DNA of 64,000 nt from Babylonia areolata. Lineage: Eukaryota; Mollusca; Gastropoda; Neogastropoda; Buccinidae. Location: assembly GCF_041734735.1 (NCBI RefSeq), contig NC_134905.1:12251714-12315713 (forward strand), written 5' to 3'. The notes beneath the pieces were generated by a model that searched no databases, was not told the DNA's origin, and saw only the letters and a program-made list of their open reading frames with translations. The translations under genes were made by a program, and so were the position numbers. Positions 46,660 through 57,826 of this stretch are shown here, one piece after another; position 1 is the stretch's first letter; every line of letters starts with the position of its first letter.

Positions 46660-48384
46660 TCATGCTCTACCTTTCATGTTAGACTTACGGCCGCTCCCTC
46701 TCTCTGCTTTTATTTCTTTGAGGCGATCGATGGTGTGATGGCCTTGTACCTGTTCTTTTTGATATTCTTTGACTTTTCTGAGGATTTCCGATTTTCCTTG
46801 ATGTAGGCCGCTTGTTGGTGTTGCGTTACCAGCAAGTCTGTCAGCTCGCTCATTTCCCTTAACACCTGCATGTCCCGGGCAGTATGACCATGTGAGTTTT
46901 TTAATCTGAAAGTTGCGCATTGCCTTATGCCACTCTGGGCTTCCCATTCCGTTTTCAATTTTCTGTATGAGGTTCACTGAGTTGGTTAGAATCATGGCAT
47001 GTTGGTTTCCAGGCGTATGGATGGATGATAGCCACTGGAGGGCATGTGTCACAGCTTCAACTTCCATTGTTAGGCTGGAGGTTGTGACTTTGTAGGCAGC
47101 ATTCTCTTCCCTAACTGTTTTTCCATTTTGTTTCGCAGTGAATCCCCAACCGGATTGGTCTTTGGTGACTGAGCCATCTGTGTATATGATGATGTCCTCT
47201 TCTTTACTGTTTTCTTCTATGAGTAGCTTCACTTCCGCATCAGTTTTGCCCTCTGGCCATTCCCGACAATGTCTTCCTAGAGTGGGTGAAATGGCTGTGT
47301 TGAATAGATGGTTGAGGTTTTCGGGGTTTTTCTCCCATTCTTTTGTTTCTTTCAGGTCTTGTAGTCGGCATACTAGCTGAATTGTGTCTTCTGCTTGCCC
47401 CATCCATGATCTTCCTTGTCCTAGATGGCTGCCTTTTGGTTCTTTGACTGCGTCATGCAGTGGGTTTTGAGGGTTTTCTAATGCTTTGAAGTAGGTCTTG
47501 ACCTGTTCTAACTTGTTTCTGGCCTGCACTAAAGGAAGGTCAAGCAGGTATCGCATAGTTTCTGTGGGCGTGTCTTTTGTTGTTCCAAGGATCAGCCTCA
47601 TAGCTTCATTTTGAACTCTTTCTAATTTTAGGAGGCTGCTTTGAGACGGTGTTGTTAGCCCAACTCCATAGTTGATCAAACTGAGGACGAGTGATTGGTA
47701 TAGCAGGAAGAGGTGGCGTTGTTCAATACCTTTGGTTGCCATTGCTTTTAAGACTGAAAGGCCCTTTTTGCATTTGAGAACAGTATTTTCCGTATGTTTT
47801 CTGAAGGTCAGCATCCTGTCGAAGTGTATTCCTAGGTAGCGTAGGCATTCAGTTTTCTCGATCTGAATCCCATCGAATGACACAGAAGGTGGTGATTTGC
47901 TCGCGGTTCTCTTGTTGAGGGTGCACAGCAACGTTTGGGCTTTCGCTGAATTGATGGAAGATCCTGTGTCTTTGCACCATTGAGCAATATTGTTTAGTTG
48001 TTTCTGGATGGCTTTAGTTCTTTCCTGAGCATCTTTCGAAGTTTTGAAGACCAGGCCATCATCCGCAAGAGTAAGCACCCGAGCTATTTCATTGTGGTTT
48101 AAGTCTGCAAGGCCCTTTGTGTAGACATTGTAGAGGACAGGAGAGAGCGGAGACCCTTGTGGCAGTCCCATGGATAGTTTAGAAGGTGCAGACATCCAAT
48201 CTCGGAGGCGTAGGATGACGGTTCTTTCCTGAAGCGCTGCTGCTATCCATCTTGTCAGAGTCAAACTTACTCCATACCTTAGTAGCAGCTCCATGAGGTG
48301 CGCAAACTGGACTTTATTATAGGCATCTTCAAGTTTGATTGCTACTGCTAGTGTTTCTTCTTTCCTTTGAAATCCTTCATACAC
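46660..48384 (-). pseudogene. LINE reverse transcriptase C-terminal part and RNase H
   Basis: 574 open codons. RT words: IKLEDAYNKVQFAHLMELLL (usual F.D...AFD, here altered), MGLPQGSPLSPVLYNVYT, LTLADDGLVF (YADD box, here LADD), LRYLGIHFD. RNase H words: IIYTDGSVTKDQSGWGF (first Asp), LTMEVEAVTHAL (Glu), AMILTNSVNLI where the family has TDS, so the third catalytic Asp is Asn, and WSYCPGHAGVKGNERADRLA. The long frame suggests moderate age, the altered residues suggest inactivity. Confidence 0.85.
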
Positions 48385-48764
48385 CTCATATGCAAAAGCA
48401 GCTGCATTTTCCCATGTGGACTTGCCTGTTCTGTAACCACCTTTATTTGAGGGAGAATGTGCTGGTGTTCAAGATCCCTTGCAAGTTTCCTGGCTATCAT
48501 GCGTTCCATGAGCTTTCCAGCAATGTTTTGCATGGTTAGGATCCGGTAGCCGCTTACCTGATGATGGTCCTTTCCTGGTTTTGGTATGGGTTTTAAGAAG
48601 CTGTGTGTCCAGTCCTCCGGCACATGTCCATTGTGGAAACTGTTTTGATATAGATTGAAAAGTTTGCTTCTGTCTTCTTCCGATAGTTCCTTGATGTCCG
48701 AGTAGCGAACTTTGTCTGGGCCAGGAGCTGACTCTTTCTTGCATTTAGCTATTGCTTCGCACAC
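48348..48764 (-). pseudogene. LINE reverse transcriptase, N-terminal block
   Basis: Reads ESAPGPDKVRYSDIKEL, LYQNSFHNGHVPEDWTHSFL, KPIPKPGKDHHQVSGYRIL and NIAGKLMERMIARKL. These are RT motifs 1 and 2 of the I/Jockey group (usual forms APGPD.I, P..WK...+.PIPK, YRPISLL, GK..E). The frame then shifts into the long block 46660-48384. Confidence 0.8.
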
Positions 48765-48770
48765 ATGGAA

Positions 48771-49107
48771 AAAAGTTCAGATTCAAAATGAAAGGAACTG
48801 TAACAAGGGAAGCACCTGTACTGCCACCAGAAATATGTAGACTGAAAGCAAACACAACGTTTTACCTTATACCACTAAACCAAGTTGACTGGTATCTTGG
48901 CTGTGAACTATGCTGATGTAATAACGAATGGACACGTATTTCATCACAGAGATGTTCATAGAAACATGGACAACAGGGGATTAATTGATCATTGGCATCC
49001 GGATGCACATGTGTAAAAGCACAGCAATTGATTCAAGTCAAATATGTGGTTTCACTTTTTGCTCCATTCTGGAAAAAAAGCAGAGAGAGAGAGACAGAGA
49101 AAGAATG

Positions 49108-49145
<38 letters not shown>

Positions 49146-49171
49146 GTGAGACGGCAAAGCTTCCGAATCTG

Positions 49172-49202
<31 letters not shown>

Positions 49203-49535
49203 GACAAACACATTTTATGTACTGAATTGTGATTTAGGTCCTGGTGAGAATAACAAAAACAACAAAAGACAAATTATTTGCATGGGTGTACAAAACTTTT
49301 TCATGAGTTTTCAGACGAGAACATGATTTGTGTACAAAACTGTTGTTCATGAGATTTCAAATGTGAACATGATTTGTGTACAAAACTGTTGTTCATGAGT
49401 TTTAAAATGAGAACATGATTTGTGTACAAAACTGTTGCTATGTCCAATGCCAAAAGAGGTAAGAAACACCAGAAATTCTCCACATGGAAAGCAGGTGCAG
49501 AGAGAGATCAGTGGGGAAGGTGTTTCTGGACCAAT
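48771..49535. repeat. GA microsatellites and a 52-bp tandem repeat
   Basis: GA tracts at about 49082-49141 and 49173-49196. Three units of a repeat of about 52 bp lie at 49285-49440 around GAACATGATTTGTGTACAAA and TGTTGTTCATGAG. No gene was seen in the rest. Confidence 0.8.
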
Positions 49536-49890
49536 AATATGATGGATGCAGTGGCCGAATGGTTACATCACTAGATTCATACCTGAGTTCGATCCCAGTT
49601 TTGGTGCACCTTGTGGATTAAGATTTTTTTCGATCTCCTAAGTACAGACATGCTAGTGCCCGAGTCCCCTCCATGTTTTTTCACTCCCAGGAGATCAAAT
49701 GTGCAAATAAAATATCCTGTCAATCATGTCTGTATTTGGTGGGTTATGGAAGATCATATCCAGCATGAACACCCCCGAAACACAATATGGCTGCCTACAT
49801 AGTGGGTTAAAAAAAGCTTGATAGATGTAAAAGCCCACTCATACACACAAGTGACCGTGGGAGTTGCAGCCCATGAACGCAGAAGTAATG
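49536..49890 (+). mobile_element. SINE-A, near-complete copy
   Basis: tRNA-like head (TGGCCGAATGGTTACATCAC, B-box-like GAGTTCGATCCC), body words TGCTAGTGCCCGAGTCCCCT, GGTGGGTTATGGAAGATCAT, TGGCTGCCTACATAGTGGG, GTAAAAGCCCACTC, and the end GGGAGTTGCAGCCCATGAAC GCAGAAG. Confidence 0.8.
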
Positions 49891-50344
49891 CATGATTAAC
49901 AAAGTACAGTCCTGTGATACGAGTGATCAATAAGAACAAACACAAACACAACATAAATTCTTTGCATAGAACTAGATACAGAGGAGAAAGAGATTGAAAT
50001 CAGTGGGATAAAGTCTTGATTTATGTACAAATCTGTGATTTATGTCTGCCACTCGAGAAAAAATAAAACAAACATAACAGCAATTCTTTGACTGGAGGGA
50101 GGGGATTAGAGAAAGAGGGAGACAGACACAGAAATTTGAAAATTTGGACAGATCAGAATACCATTTAGCTATTTATGTCCAAGTGAGCAGAATCAACACA
50201 TACAACAGAAATTCTCTGCAAGAAGAAAATCAAATCCAACAAAAAAGCACCGTTTTTAAAAATATTTCTTGATCTTGTACACACACAGCCCAAAAAGAAA
50301 AGATATGGGACAAGAATGATTGGTGTAGTGTCTTCATAAAGTGA
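49891..50344. other. No gene recognised
   Basis: A/C-biased sequence on the + strand; nothing recognised. Confidence 0.35.
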
Positions 50345-50620
50345 ACAGGGGCAGGATTATGGTGATATTAGGGAGGGACAGTCATGATATCAGGCACAGG
50401 ATTATAACAAGGACAGGATTATGATGATAGCAGTGGTAGAATTATGATATCAAGACAGGATTATGATATCAGACAGGATTATGATAACAGGGACTGGATT
50501 ATGATATCAAACAGGATTATGATATCAGGGACAGGATTGTGGTGATAACGGATAGGATTATTACATCAGGGACTGATTATGATGATATCAGGGACAGGAT
50601 TATTATGTTCAATATTCACA
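50345..50620. repeat. Irregular minisatellite, GGACAGGATTATGATATCA type
   Basis: About twelve imperfect units of 18-30 bp, each with a variant of ACAGGATTATGATATCAG, with different unit lengths. Confidence 0.88.
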
Positions 50621-51469
50621 TGACATGAAAGATTGACCAGTTACATGAAAGGAACTATAATGAGGACATGACAGAAACAAAGGCTACAAATATAGATCAT
50701 GAAGACTTTGGTCATTTATAATGTGAAAGATGAAGAATGTGTGTGTGTGTGAGAACACCTTTTCTGCTTATCTGATACTCGACATATGTAAGACTGTATA
50801 CATTACATATGTACTCGTGTGTCCAGTATCACCAAGCTGTCCCAAGGATGAACATGAAACAATGACTGCAAAAAGTACATTGATGAAATTCATATTAAGC
50901 ATTCACAAGAGTTCACATCAACTCACACATGGACACTATCAAAATACGCCAAGACAACGCCACTCGAACAGAATAATACTGAAGACAAAATGCCAGTTAT
51001 GAAACTGCATAACTTGAAATAAAAAAAATGACTGTTTATAACTATGGAATGATTAGTCAACAAAATAGCAAGAGTTATTAAAAAAAAAACAAAAAAAACC
51101 CCAAAAAAACCAAAAAAAAAACCCGAAACCAAAACAAAAAAAAACCCCAAAAATACCACCACGCCCCCCCCAAAAAGTAGACCCAGGCCATAACACAACA
51201 GAACTGATATAGCTTACAAGCACTTCTGATCTGTTAAAAGTCTTGGGGGGTCCTTGGAACTCTTGCCATTATTCTGATGGTCCCAGACTACCTTCAGAGG
51301 GACACTCTGATGCTGCATATTCCAATCAAATCTACACTGCTGCATGAACACAAAGGCACACATAACTCCAAGTCCGAGGTTTCTGGGCCAAGAAGTGAAG
51401 AGAAGTACCTTTGTGGCTGGTTATCCTTGGTGTCAGACTGAAGCTCCTGTACAGGCTTTTCACTCTTCT
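50621..51469. other. No gene recognised; A/C-rich low complexity near 51080-51175
   Basis: Runs of A separated by C clusters at 51080-51175, otherwise unremarkable sequence. Confidence 0.35.
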
Positions 51470-51640
51470 TCAGAGTTCATTCTTGAAAGTTTTACAATGT
51501 CCCAGGAACCCGCTTGATGAGCATCCTGTCCCTTGTCAAATGCGTCAGGGACACATTCATTGCTTATCAGAAGCCATGTTCCTTTTTCCTTGGGACTTAC
51601 TTTGCAAATTTGATGGCACAAAATAAATTCAACATATTAC
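51470..51640 (+). repeat. Repeat R, third copy
   Basis: Shares TTTTACAATGTCCCAGGAAC, GCGTCAGGGACACATTC and TATCAGAAGCCATGTT with 29655. Confidence 0.45.
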
Positions 51641-52259
51641 TGACATTATTTTTACTATTGTTATTTCTATTTAAAAAAAAAAAGAAAAAAAAGAAAGAAA
51701 AAAAACAACACCACCAACAACAAAAAAAGCACACACAACCAAAAAAGACATAAATGGATGGATGCTTTCTTGTAATTTGATTGCCCATTTCTTTCTTTGT
51801 GAGCTTGTGTCTGTATGCATGTCTTTTTTTTGTTTTTGACACATTGCTGTGAATTTTTTCTCCTTTGCATATAATATCTCTCTCTCTATATATATATATT
51901 TATCTATCTGTGTATGTGTAAGTATGTCTGTATGTGTGCATGCATGCATATGTATGTATGTATGTATGTATGTGTATGTATATATGTATGTATGTATGTA
52001 TGTCTTGTTTAAAATGAATAAAATTTAAAAACAAGGGTTGGAGAGAAACTATGTGTCAGAGAAAAATCAAAAATTCCCAAAGGAAAAGAGACCTGCACTA
52101 GCATCCCACTTTTTTTCTTCTCTTTTTTTCAATATTATTTTCTAGTAGTAATAATAATAATAATAATAAAATGATGGCGGGAGGAAAATAAGTGTGGGTG
52201 TCAGAAAAACACTGATCAGACAGGAAGGGGAAGACCTACATGTTCCCTGACAGCACAGT
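51641..52259. other. Low complexity: A-rich, CT/TA and GTAT microsatellites
   Basis: A-rich block 51670-51740, CT/TA at 51880-51900, GTAT repeats at 51950-52002, TAA repeats at 52148-52168. No gene recognised. Confidence 0.7.
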
Positions 52260-52416
52260 CTAGCAGCTCCCTCTGTCCCCGACACGACCCGACAGCACAC
52301 ACTGCCGGCCCTGTCTGTCGGCCACAGGCACATGATGCTTGATGCGGCCAACTTCATCCTGCGTGTCCCTCACAGGGGGGGCGACCAGGCTGGACGTCAC
52401 GGCATACCGCCCAATG
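52260..52416 (-). CDS. Candidate terminal exon of an unidentified minus-strand gene
   Basis: A GC-rich patch (clearly above its surroundings) behind the acceptor-like tattgcag on the minus strand. The open frame reads IGRYAVTSSLVAPPVRDTQD, EVGRIKHHVPVADRQGRQC and VLSGRVGDRGSC to a TAG. I do not recognise the protein. The other two frames are closed. There is no proof of splicing; the patch could also be an unknown repeat. Function unknown. Confidence 0.25.
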
Positions 52417-52479
52417 CTGCAATACATCCAGTAAAAAAACATCAGAAGAAAAATGTAATGCAAAAAACAAATATCCACC

Positions 52480-52570
52480 ATGGAAAAACAATTCCTCCCT
52501 TCCCCCAGAAAAAACCCAACAACAAAAAACAAAAAACCCAACAACAAAAAACCCAACAACAACGCATGAA
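52480..52570. repeat. AACAACAAAAAACCC-type simple repeat
   Basis: Repeated CAACAACAAAAAAC units between the candidate exon and the SINE-B. Confidence 0.8.
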
Positions 52571-52689
52571 ACAAATACAACTATCCGCTCGAGAAACACT
52601 TCTTCTGTTCCTCTCCAAGAGAAAGAAAGCATAAACCCCTTGACTGCTGAACCTTGATGATTTTTTTTTTTCACATGCTTAATTTGAGC

Positions 52690-52860
52690 TGTTCATAGGT
52701 ACACTGTATTGTATTGTATTTCTTTTTTTGTCACAACAGATTTCTCTGTGTGAAATTCGGGCTGCTCTCTCAGGGACAGCGTGTCACTCCACTACAGCGC
52801 CACCCTTTTTGACTCACTTGTGTAAACAAAGTGAGTCTATGTTTTAACCCGGTGTTCGGT

Positions 52861-52891
<31 letters not shown>

Positions 52892-53715
52892 CTGTGTGTC
52901 CGTGGTAAACTTTAAAATTGACATTTTCTCTGCAAATACTTTGTCAACTTGTCAGTTGACACCAAATTAGACATAAAAATAGGAAAAATTCAGTCCTTTC
53001 CAGTCATCTTGTTTAAAACAATATTGCACCTCTGGGATGGGAACAAAAAAATAAAAAATGAAGCCTAATTATATGCAAACTGCATTTACTGTTATATTTA
53101 TATTTTCTGTATTCTCTAAACTTGGCACTTTGATCTGATATTCTGACACAACACCACGAGCAGTCATTATTATCATTTTTTGTTCAAACAGGAACTTCTT
53201 TTGCTAAGCATGGAAGTTTTATTTATTTTGGAAACGTTTTGGTGCAGATAGTAAAAAAGGGAAATTACTCTGTAATTAATGCTAGGGGACTTAATTTGCT
53301 TTAAATTGATCTTTCTCATCTTAAACATTACATTTTGAAATTATACTCAATACATAAAAAGCTTTAATTTAAAAAAAAAAAGTGTATCACAAGTGAGTCT
53401 TGAAGGCCTTGCCTCTTTTTTTTCTTTTTTTTATAGTTTTTCCTGCGTGCAGTTTTATTTATTGTTCCTATTGAAGTGGATTTTTCTACAGAATTTTGCC
53501 AGGAACAACCCCTTTGTTGCCGTGGGTTCTTTTACGTGCTGCACACGGGACCTTGGTTTATCGTCTCATCTGAATGACTAGTGTCCAGACCACCACTCAA
53601 GGTCTAGTGGAGGGGGAGAAAATATCGGCGGCTGAGCCATGATTTGAACCAACGCGCTCAGATTCTCTTGCTTCCTAGGTGGATACGTTACCTCTAGGCC
53701 ATCACTCCACACGTG
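52690..53715 (-). mobile_element. SINE-B, inverted copy split by a HINE-like insertion
   Basis: 52690-52802 is the inverse of the SINE-B 3' half (inverse of TTCACACAGAGAAATC and of the GGGTGGCGCTGTAGTG region). 53421-53715 is the inverse of its 5' half, with the tRNA-like head at the right. The HINE-like copy lies between. The uninterrupted SINE-B at 31248 shows the empty site. Confidence 0.85.
52803..53420 (+). mobile_element. HINE-like repeat, short copy (0.6 kb)
   Basis: Left end TTTTTGACTCACTTGTGTAA with hairpin partner AAAGTGAGTC, GT microsatellite, constant body with intact CATCTTAAACAT, then directly the right end GTGTATCACAAGTGAGTC and about 20 further constant bases. The variable module seen in copies 1 and 2 is absent. 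Confidence 0.85.
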
Positions 53716-54089
53716 AGTATGGTTGAGTGTGGTGGTCTGGTCCCTAATGTCTGAATCTTTACATTTTCTTTGACAACTGAATGTTCGGCACCATTTCTCT
53801 GGCATTAACTGCACACTGATCACCCTGACTCCACTCCATTCTTCCCCACACCCTACAGAGCCTTGTGTCACACATCACACAATTATAATTTAGCTGTGAA
53901 CATCTAGCGGTGTTCATGGGATGACTGTTGATTGTTCATGGTTAAAATTATCATCAATTAGAAATAGGTTAGAGAATATCAGCTTACATTTTAAGATGTG
54001 GTGCTGTACAGAACTTGTTCCTGGTGGCTATGGAAGGTTGACTGAGTCTAAAATTCTGTGTACTATTTCTTGAGTTCATTGTTACCTCT

Positions 54090-54850
54090 GCAGTTCAAAG
54101 TCCAACTGGGCAGCAAAACACTCAGGTGAAAGAGAACACACACACAATGATCCTTCAGTGCCTATGGTTGGATTATCTGGAGAAGAAGCAGTACAGACTT
54201 GCAAAGGCTTGCTGAACGGCAAGGCAGTAACTGTCATGTTGGACTCAGGACGTTCAACAGTTGGTGTTTGCAAATTCCTGCTACGTGAGGACAGTTTCAG
54301 AAGACAGATTCAACAAAGCAGATTATTTACAGATGATGATGTCTCCCTTTCCTTGGCAGAGGTTGTACCAAACACCCCTTATTTTTGAAGAGAGGTGCTA
54401 GCATGCACAAACAACAATCCCATCAGTGATGTGGTCTTAGGTCAGATACCAGCAAGTCAGCACTTCAGCTTGCTGAAGTAGCTGCTGCAGTTCAGACTTA
54501 TGCACAAGAGGCTAATAATGCTAATAATAGTCATCCTTCCAGGCTTCTTTTATTGCCTAATGTCCTTGGACATACCATTTCAGTCTGCTCATGATGTACA
54601 GTGTTCTGATCAGTCTCTCAAACCTTGATCTGAAAAATTAGGATCGAGTAAGACACACGACTCCGCTGGCTCCATTGTTTCCCATGCAATCCACAGACAC
54701 ACGGCAGTTGAATGTCCTAGAGTCACTTTGTGTGTCAGTTATCACTGCAGCTCATGACAGTCTATCTAGTGGTCACATGGGTGTCAACAGTACTTTCAAA
54801 TACATTTCACAATTTTTCTTTATGTTTGGCGTTAGAAAATGTTCCATTCT
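54090..54850 (+). mobile_element. LTR retroelement fossil (Gypsy-like), protease and integrase zinc-finger remnants
   Basis: Parts recognised in order: an aspartic protease segment (about 54150-54460, with a pattern like retroviral-type proteases of Gypsy elements) and, after a large loss of the middle of pol, the integrase zinc-binding segment (about 54740-54830, HDSLSSGHMGV). It looks badly broken with many breaks, and appears older than the element at the left edge. No LTRs were recognised. Confidence 0.65.
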
Positions 54851-55739
54851 CTTGAGTCTGTATTGACCAATCTTTCCACAGCCTGCGAGGTCACCAGTAT
54901 TTTTTTTTTGTTATTTCTTATGGATGCTATAACCATGAAGATGATGTGCTTTCTAGTTTTGGCAATTTTTCTGAGACTTGTGGGTGAAAAAGCATCAAAA
55001 AACAAAACAAAAATACCCCTCCCCTGCTGAATACTATACAAGAAACTGCTGTTTGTTATATACATGATTTATGTTTCATATCTGAAACTACCAACTGCAA
55101 AGTACTACTTTTCCATTAAGGGTGTTCTGATCTGATGGAGAATGCATGTTCACTGCTCTTATGTAATCCATTTGTGATGGTGTGTTCATACACCTGGAAT
55201 TACTTTTTTATTTGTTGGTTATAGTGATTGGAATCCCTTAAAACAGATTGTTATACACCAGTCTACTATACTATACTGATTAACAATAGTTAATCAGCAT
55301 AGAGGAGCTATATGTATGCGTGTGAGGTTGGATACCTCTTTATATAAATGTTGAATTAAATATAGTCTCTAATGTCAACTTTGTTTTGGGACTGAACGTT
55401 TTCAGAATGTTAGCCTTTATTCAGGTACAATCTGTGTGTGCTCATGTGATATATAATTACCTAAATTTTATAATAAATTAGTTTGTTTTGGATTTTTATG
55501 TATCTGGTGAGAATGAGACTGAATTCAATACAAAGAACAACAGTCACTCCCTGTAGTTGAGAGAAAAATGTAAACATGACATTCTGCTTCAGTCTCAGCA
55601 CCAGCAGACCACAGGGAGCTATCCATGTTAGGCTGCCCTCAGGCCACACACCAGAGGAGACCCTGCAAGGCAACTGAGTCATGGTGTTCAGCAGTAAAAA
55701 TCCCATCGCTTTTTATGGCCATTCATATTCACTGCCTCT
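54851..55739. other. No gene recognised
   Basis: AT-rich sequence without recognisable repeats or coding signal. Confidence 0.35.
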
Positions 55740-55955
55740 AGGGCTTGGCCTAGGAAGGCAGGACCAAATCCTCTCCTTCTGGCTTTAACATTCCCCATCA
55801 GAAATGAGGTATCCATTCACACCTGGGGAGTCAGGAAACCGTAGTAAAGTGCCTTTCCCAAGGACACAACACCAGGCTGAGATGTTCCCTGACCACAGGT
55901 GAACACTGGATCAGAAGTCCAAAATGCCTAATTCACTCTGCCACATTTCCTCACA
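55740..55955 (-). mobile_element. SINE-D, inverted copy
   Basis: Inverse words of SINE-D: ATGGCCATTCATATTCACTG, GGACCAAATCCTCTCC, CACACCTGGGGAGTC, GTAAAGTGCCTTTCCC, AAGGACACAACACCAGG and CTGGATCAGAAGTCC. Confidence 0.7.
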
Positions 55956-56197
55956 TAAGATCATTAAAAAAGAGAGAGAGAAAAAAAAAAGTTAATGTCC
56001 ATGAAATAAAAACAACAGCACATCCAGGTTTAGCAATACCTGTACTGATTCAACACCACCCACTAAGCCCCCTCTACTCAACACTCACGAGACTCAGTGC
56101 CTCCAATTAGGCTGGAGACTGCCCCTGAGAATGTGCTGATATCCACAGCCTGGGCACACTGCGTCTCACCTGACGTGCAGAAGGAAGAAAACAAAGA

Positions 56198-56301
56198 CTA
56201 TCGGGCGTGGCGGGCACTTCTCTGCATCTCGTTCACCAAGCGAATCATTTCCTGGGGTGACGGGATGCGCCCTGTCTCCAGTTTGGACCAGATTGGGATA
56301 T
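56198..56301 (-). CDS. Candidate last exon of an unidentified minus-strand gene
   Basis: Behind an acceptor-like tgtccag, the minus strand reads IPIWSKLETGRIPSPQEMIR and LVNEMQRSARHAR followed by TAG. Composition is protein-like (charged, amphipathic) and GC is above the surroundings. I cannot name the protein. A strong donor-like CAG|GTGAGA lies 50 bp further on, so the exon may instead use another frame and continue. The relation to 52260-52416 is unknown; both lie on the same strand in a region with A/C bias. Confidence 0.3.
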
Positions 56302-56424
56302 CTGGACACATACAATTTTATCTTCCATAATTTTCAATTTACTTACCTGAATATGAATCCACATCTACCATTATTTTCAGACAAAAAGGCCATATTTCCC
56401 CCTCAATCTTGATCCCTGTCTACC

Positions 56425-56975
56425 ATAATGGGCACAACAGCCAAGTGGTTAAAGCGATGGATTTTCAATGTAAGGATCCCAGCTCAGTAACGACACCTGG
56501 TGGGTAAAGAGTGAAGATTTTTCAAATCTCCCAGGTCAACATATATATGCAGTCCTGTTTGTGCCTGAACCCCCTTATGTGATTTTGCATGCAGAAGATC
56601 AAATACACATGTTAAAGATCCCTTAAAGATCCTGTAATCCATGTCAGCATTCGGTGGGTTATGGAAACATGAACATACCTTGCATGAAAACGAGTACGGC
56701 TGCCTACATGGTGGGGTAAATAAAACAGTCATACGTACATGTAAAATTTTACATGTCTGTCTGTGTGTGTATGCGTGCATGCCAGGAAATTGATTGAATG
56801 ACACAGGAAACAAATGATGAGCGCCCAATGGCAGCCATCAGTTGGCTCTATCCAGGTACTGAGGTAGGCAGCCTGTTGTGCAAAAAGACCCTGTGTTTGC
56901 AAAGTGCTAAGAGCTTGGTCTCCGACTGAGGATAGGCACTATATAAGTATCCATATCATATGATCATATCATTAT
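56425..56975 (+). mobile_element. SINE-A, longest copy
   Basis: tRNA-like head (CAAGTGGTTAAAGCGATGG), CTCCCAGGTCAACATATAT, GCAGAAGATCAAATACACAT, CAGCATTCGGTGGGTTATGG, GGCTGCCTACATGGTGGGG, and a long 3' part with ATGAGCGCCCAATGGCAGCC, GGTCTCCGACTGAGGATAGG and CTATATAAGTATCCATATC. This 3' part is missing from shorter copies. Confidence 0.8.
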
Positions 56976-57009
56976 ATTATTTCCATCAATTTTGATCCCT
57001 GCGCCTTGT

Positions 57010-57542
57010 GCACAATCATAATGTGCATAATTTATATAGCGCTTTCCCTGCAGGTACAAAGTGCATTTAACAATGCATGTGATATGAATAAGTAACAAGA
57101 ATATCATTAAAAATGGTAAGATACAAACTTGTCAAAAATACAATTTCAAAAACAGTATAAAAGCACTCAAAACTCACACACTTCTCCCCCCTACCCATAC
57201 CCCCACTCATCCTGACACTGACACATGTACATGCACAAAGATGATCTGGGGAGGGCCTTATTTGTGGATAAAATTAACAACAGAACAAGCTAGCATTTTC
57301 CAGCATTTTTCACAAAATAGCAGAAGCTAAAAAGACATTACTGATGAAGGAAATCATGGGATAAATGTCTGTTTCAAGGAAACATGTCAAAAAAGTGTTC
57401 AGAGGTTGCCACACAGAAATAAACAAAAACGTCCAAAGTCTCGCAGAGTCAGTCAGTAACCGAGCCTAAAGCTGATTCTCTCATGTGCACTTAGAGATTG
57501 ATCTCTGACCGAGGATAGGTGCTATATAAACATCCATATCAA
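57010..57542 (+). repeat. Unnamed repeat and SINE-A-type 3' tail
   Basis: 57025-57085 (TTTATATAGCGCTTTCCCTG) resembles a common short repeat, and 57480-57541 repeats the SINE-A end words CTGACCGAGGATAGGTGCTA and ATCCATATCA. The middle is not recognised. Confidence 0.45.
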
Positions 57543-57826
57543 TAGGAGAAGTTTGTATTATACTCCATGTTTGGTGATACATATACTTACCATGTCAAAC
57601 TGATGCAAACTAGGCCTATCGGTTTGCTCTGCTTGGCCAAATTTTACGCAGCAAACAGTGAAAAGACGACCCATCTTGCCCAATCTGCTCTTAGCCAATC
57701 AAACGCCTCTAAAAGCTGTAAGCGCTGAATCATTCCGTGGCCATCGAGAGAAATGCCACATGAGAACCATGGCAGAGACGCAGGGACGGATGGGCGTGCA
57801 TTCGAGTTTGACATGGTAAGTATATG

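Larger units (their letters stand above)
46480..48770 (-). mobile_element. RNase H-bearing LINE (I-group), 5'-truncated
   Basis: Minus-strand reverse transcriptase, linker and RNase H in order. The 5' end is cut at about 48770 within the RT region. Two open blocks overlap near 48350-48384 in different frames, so there is at least one frameshift. Confidence 0.85.
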
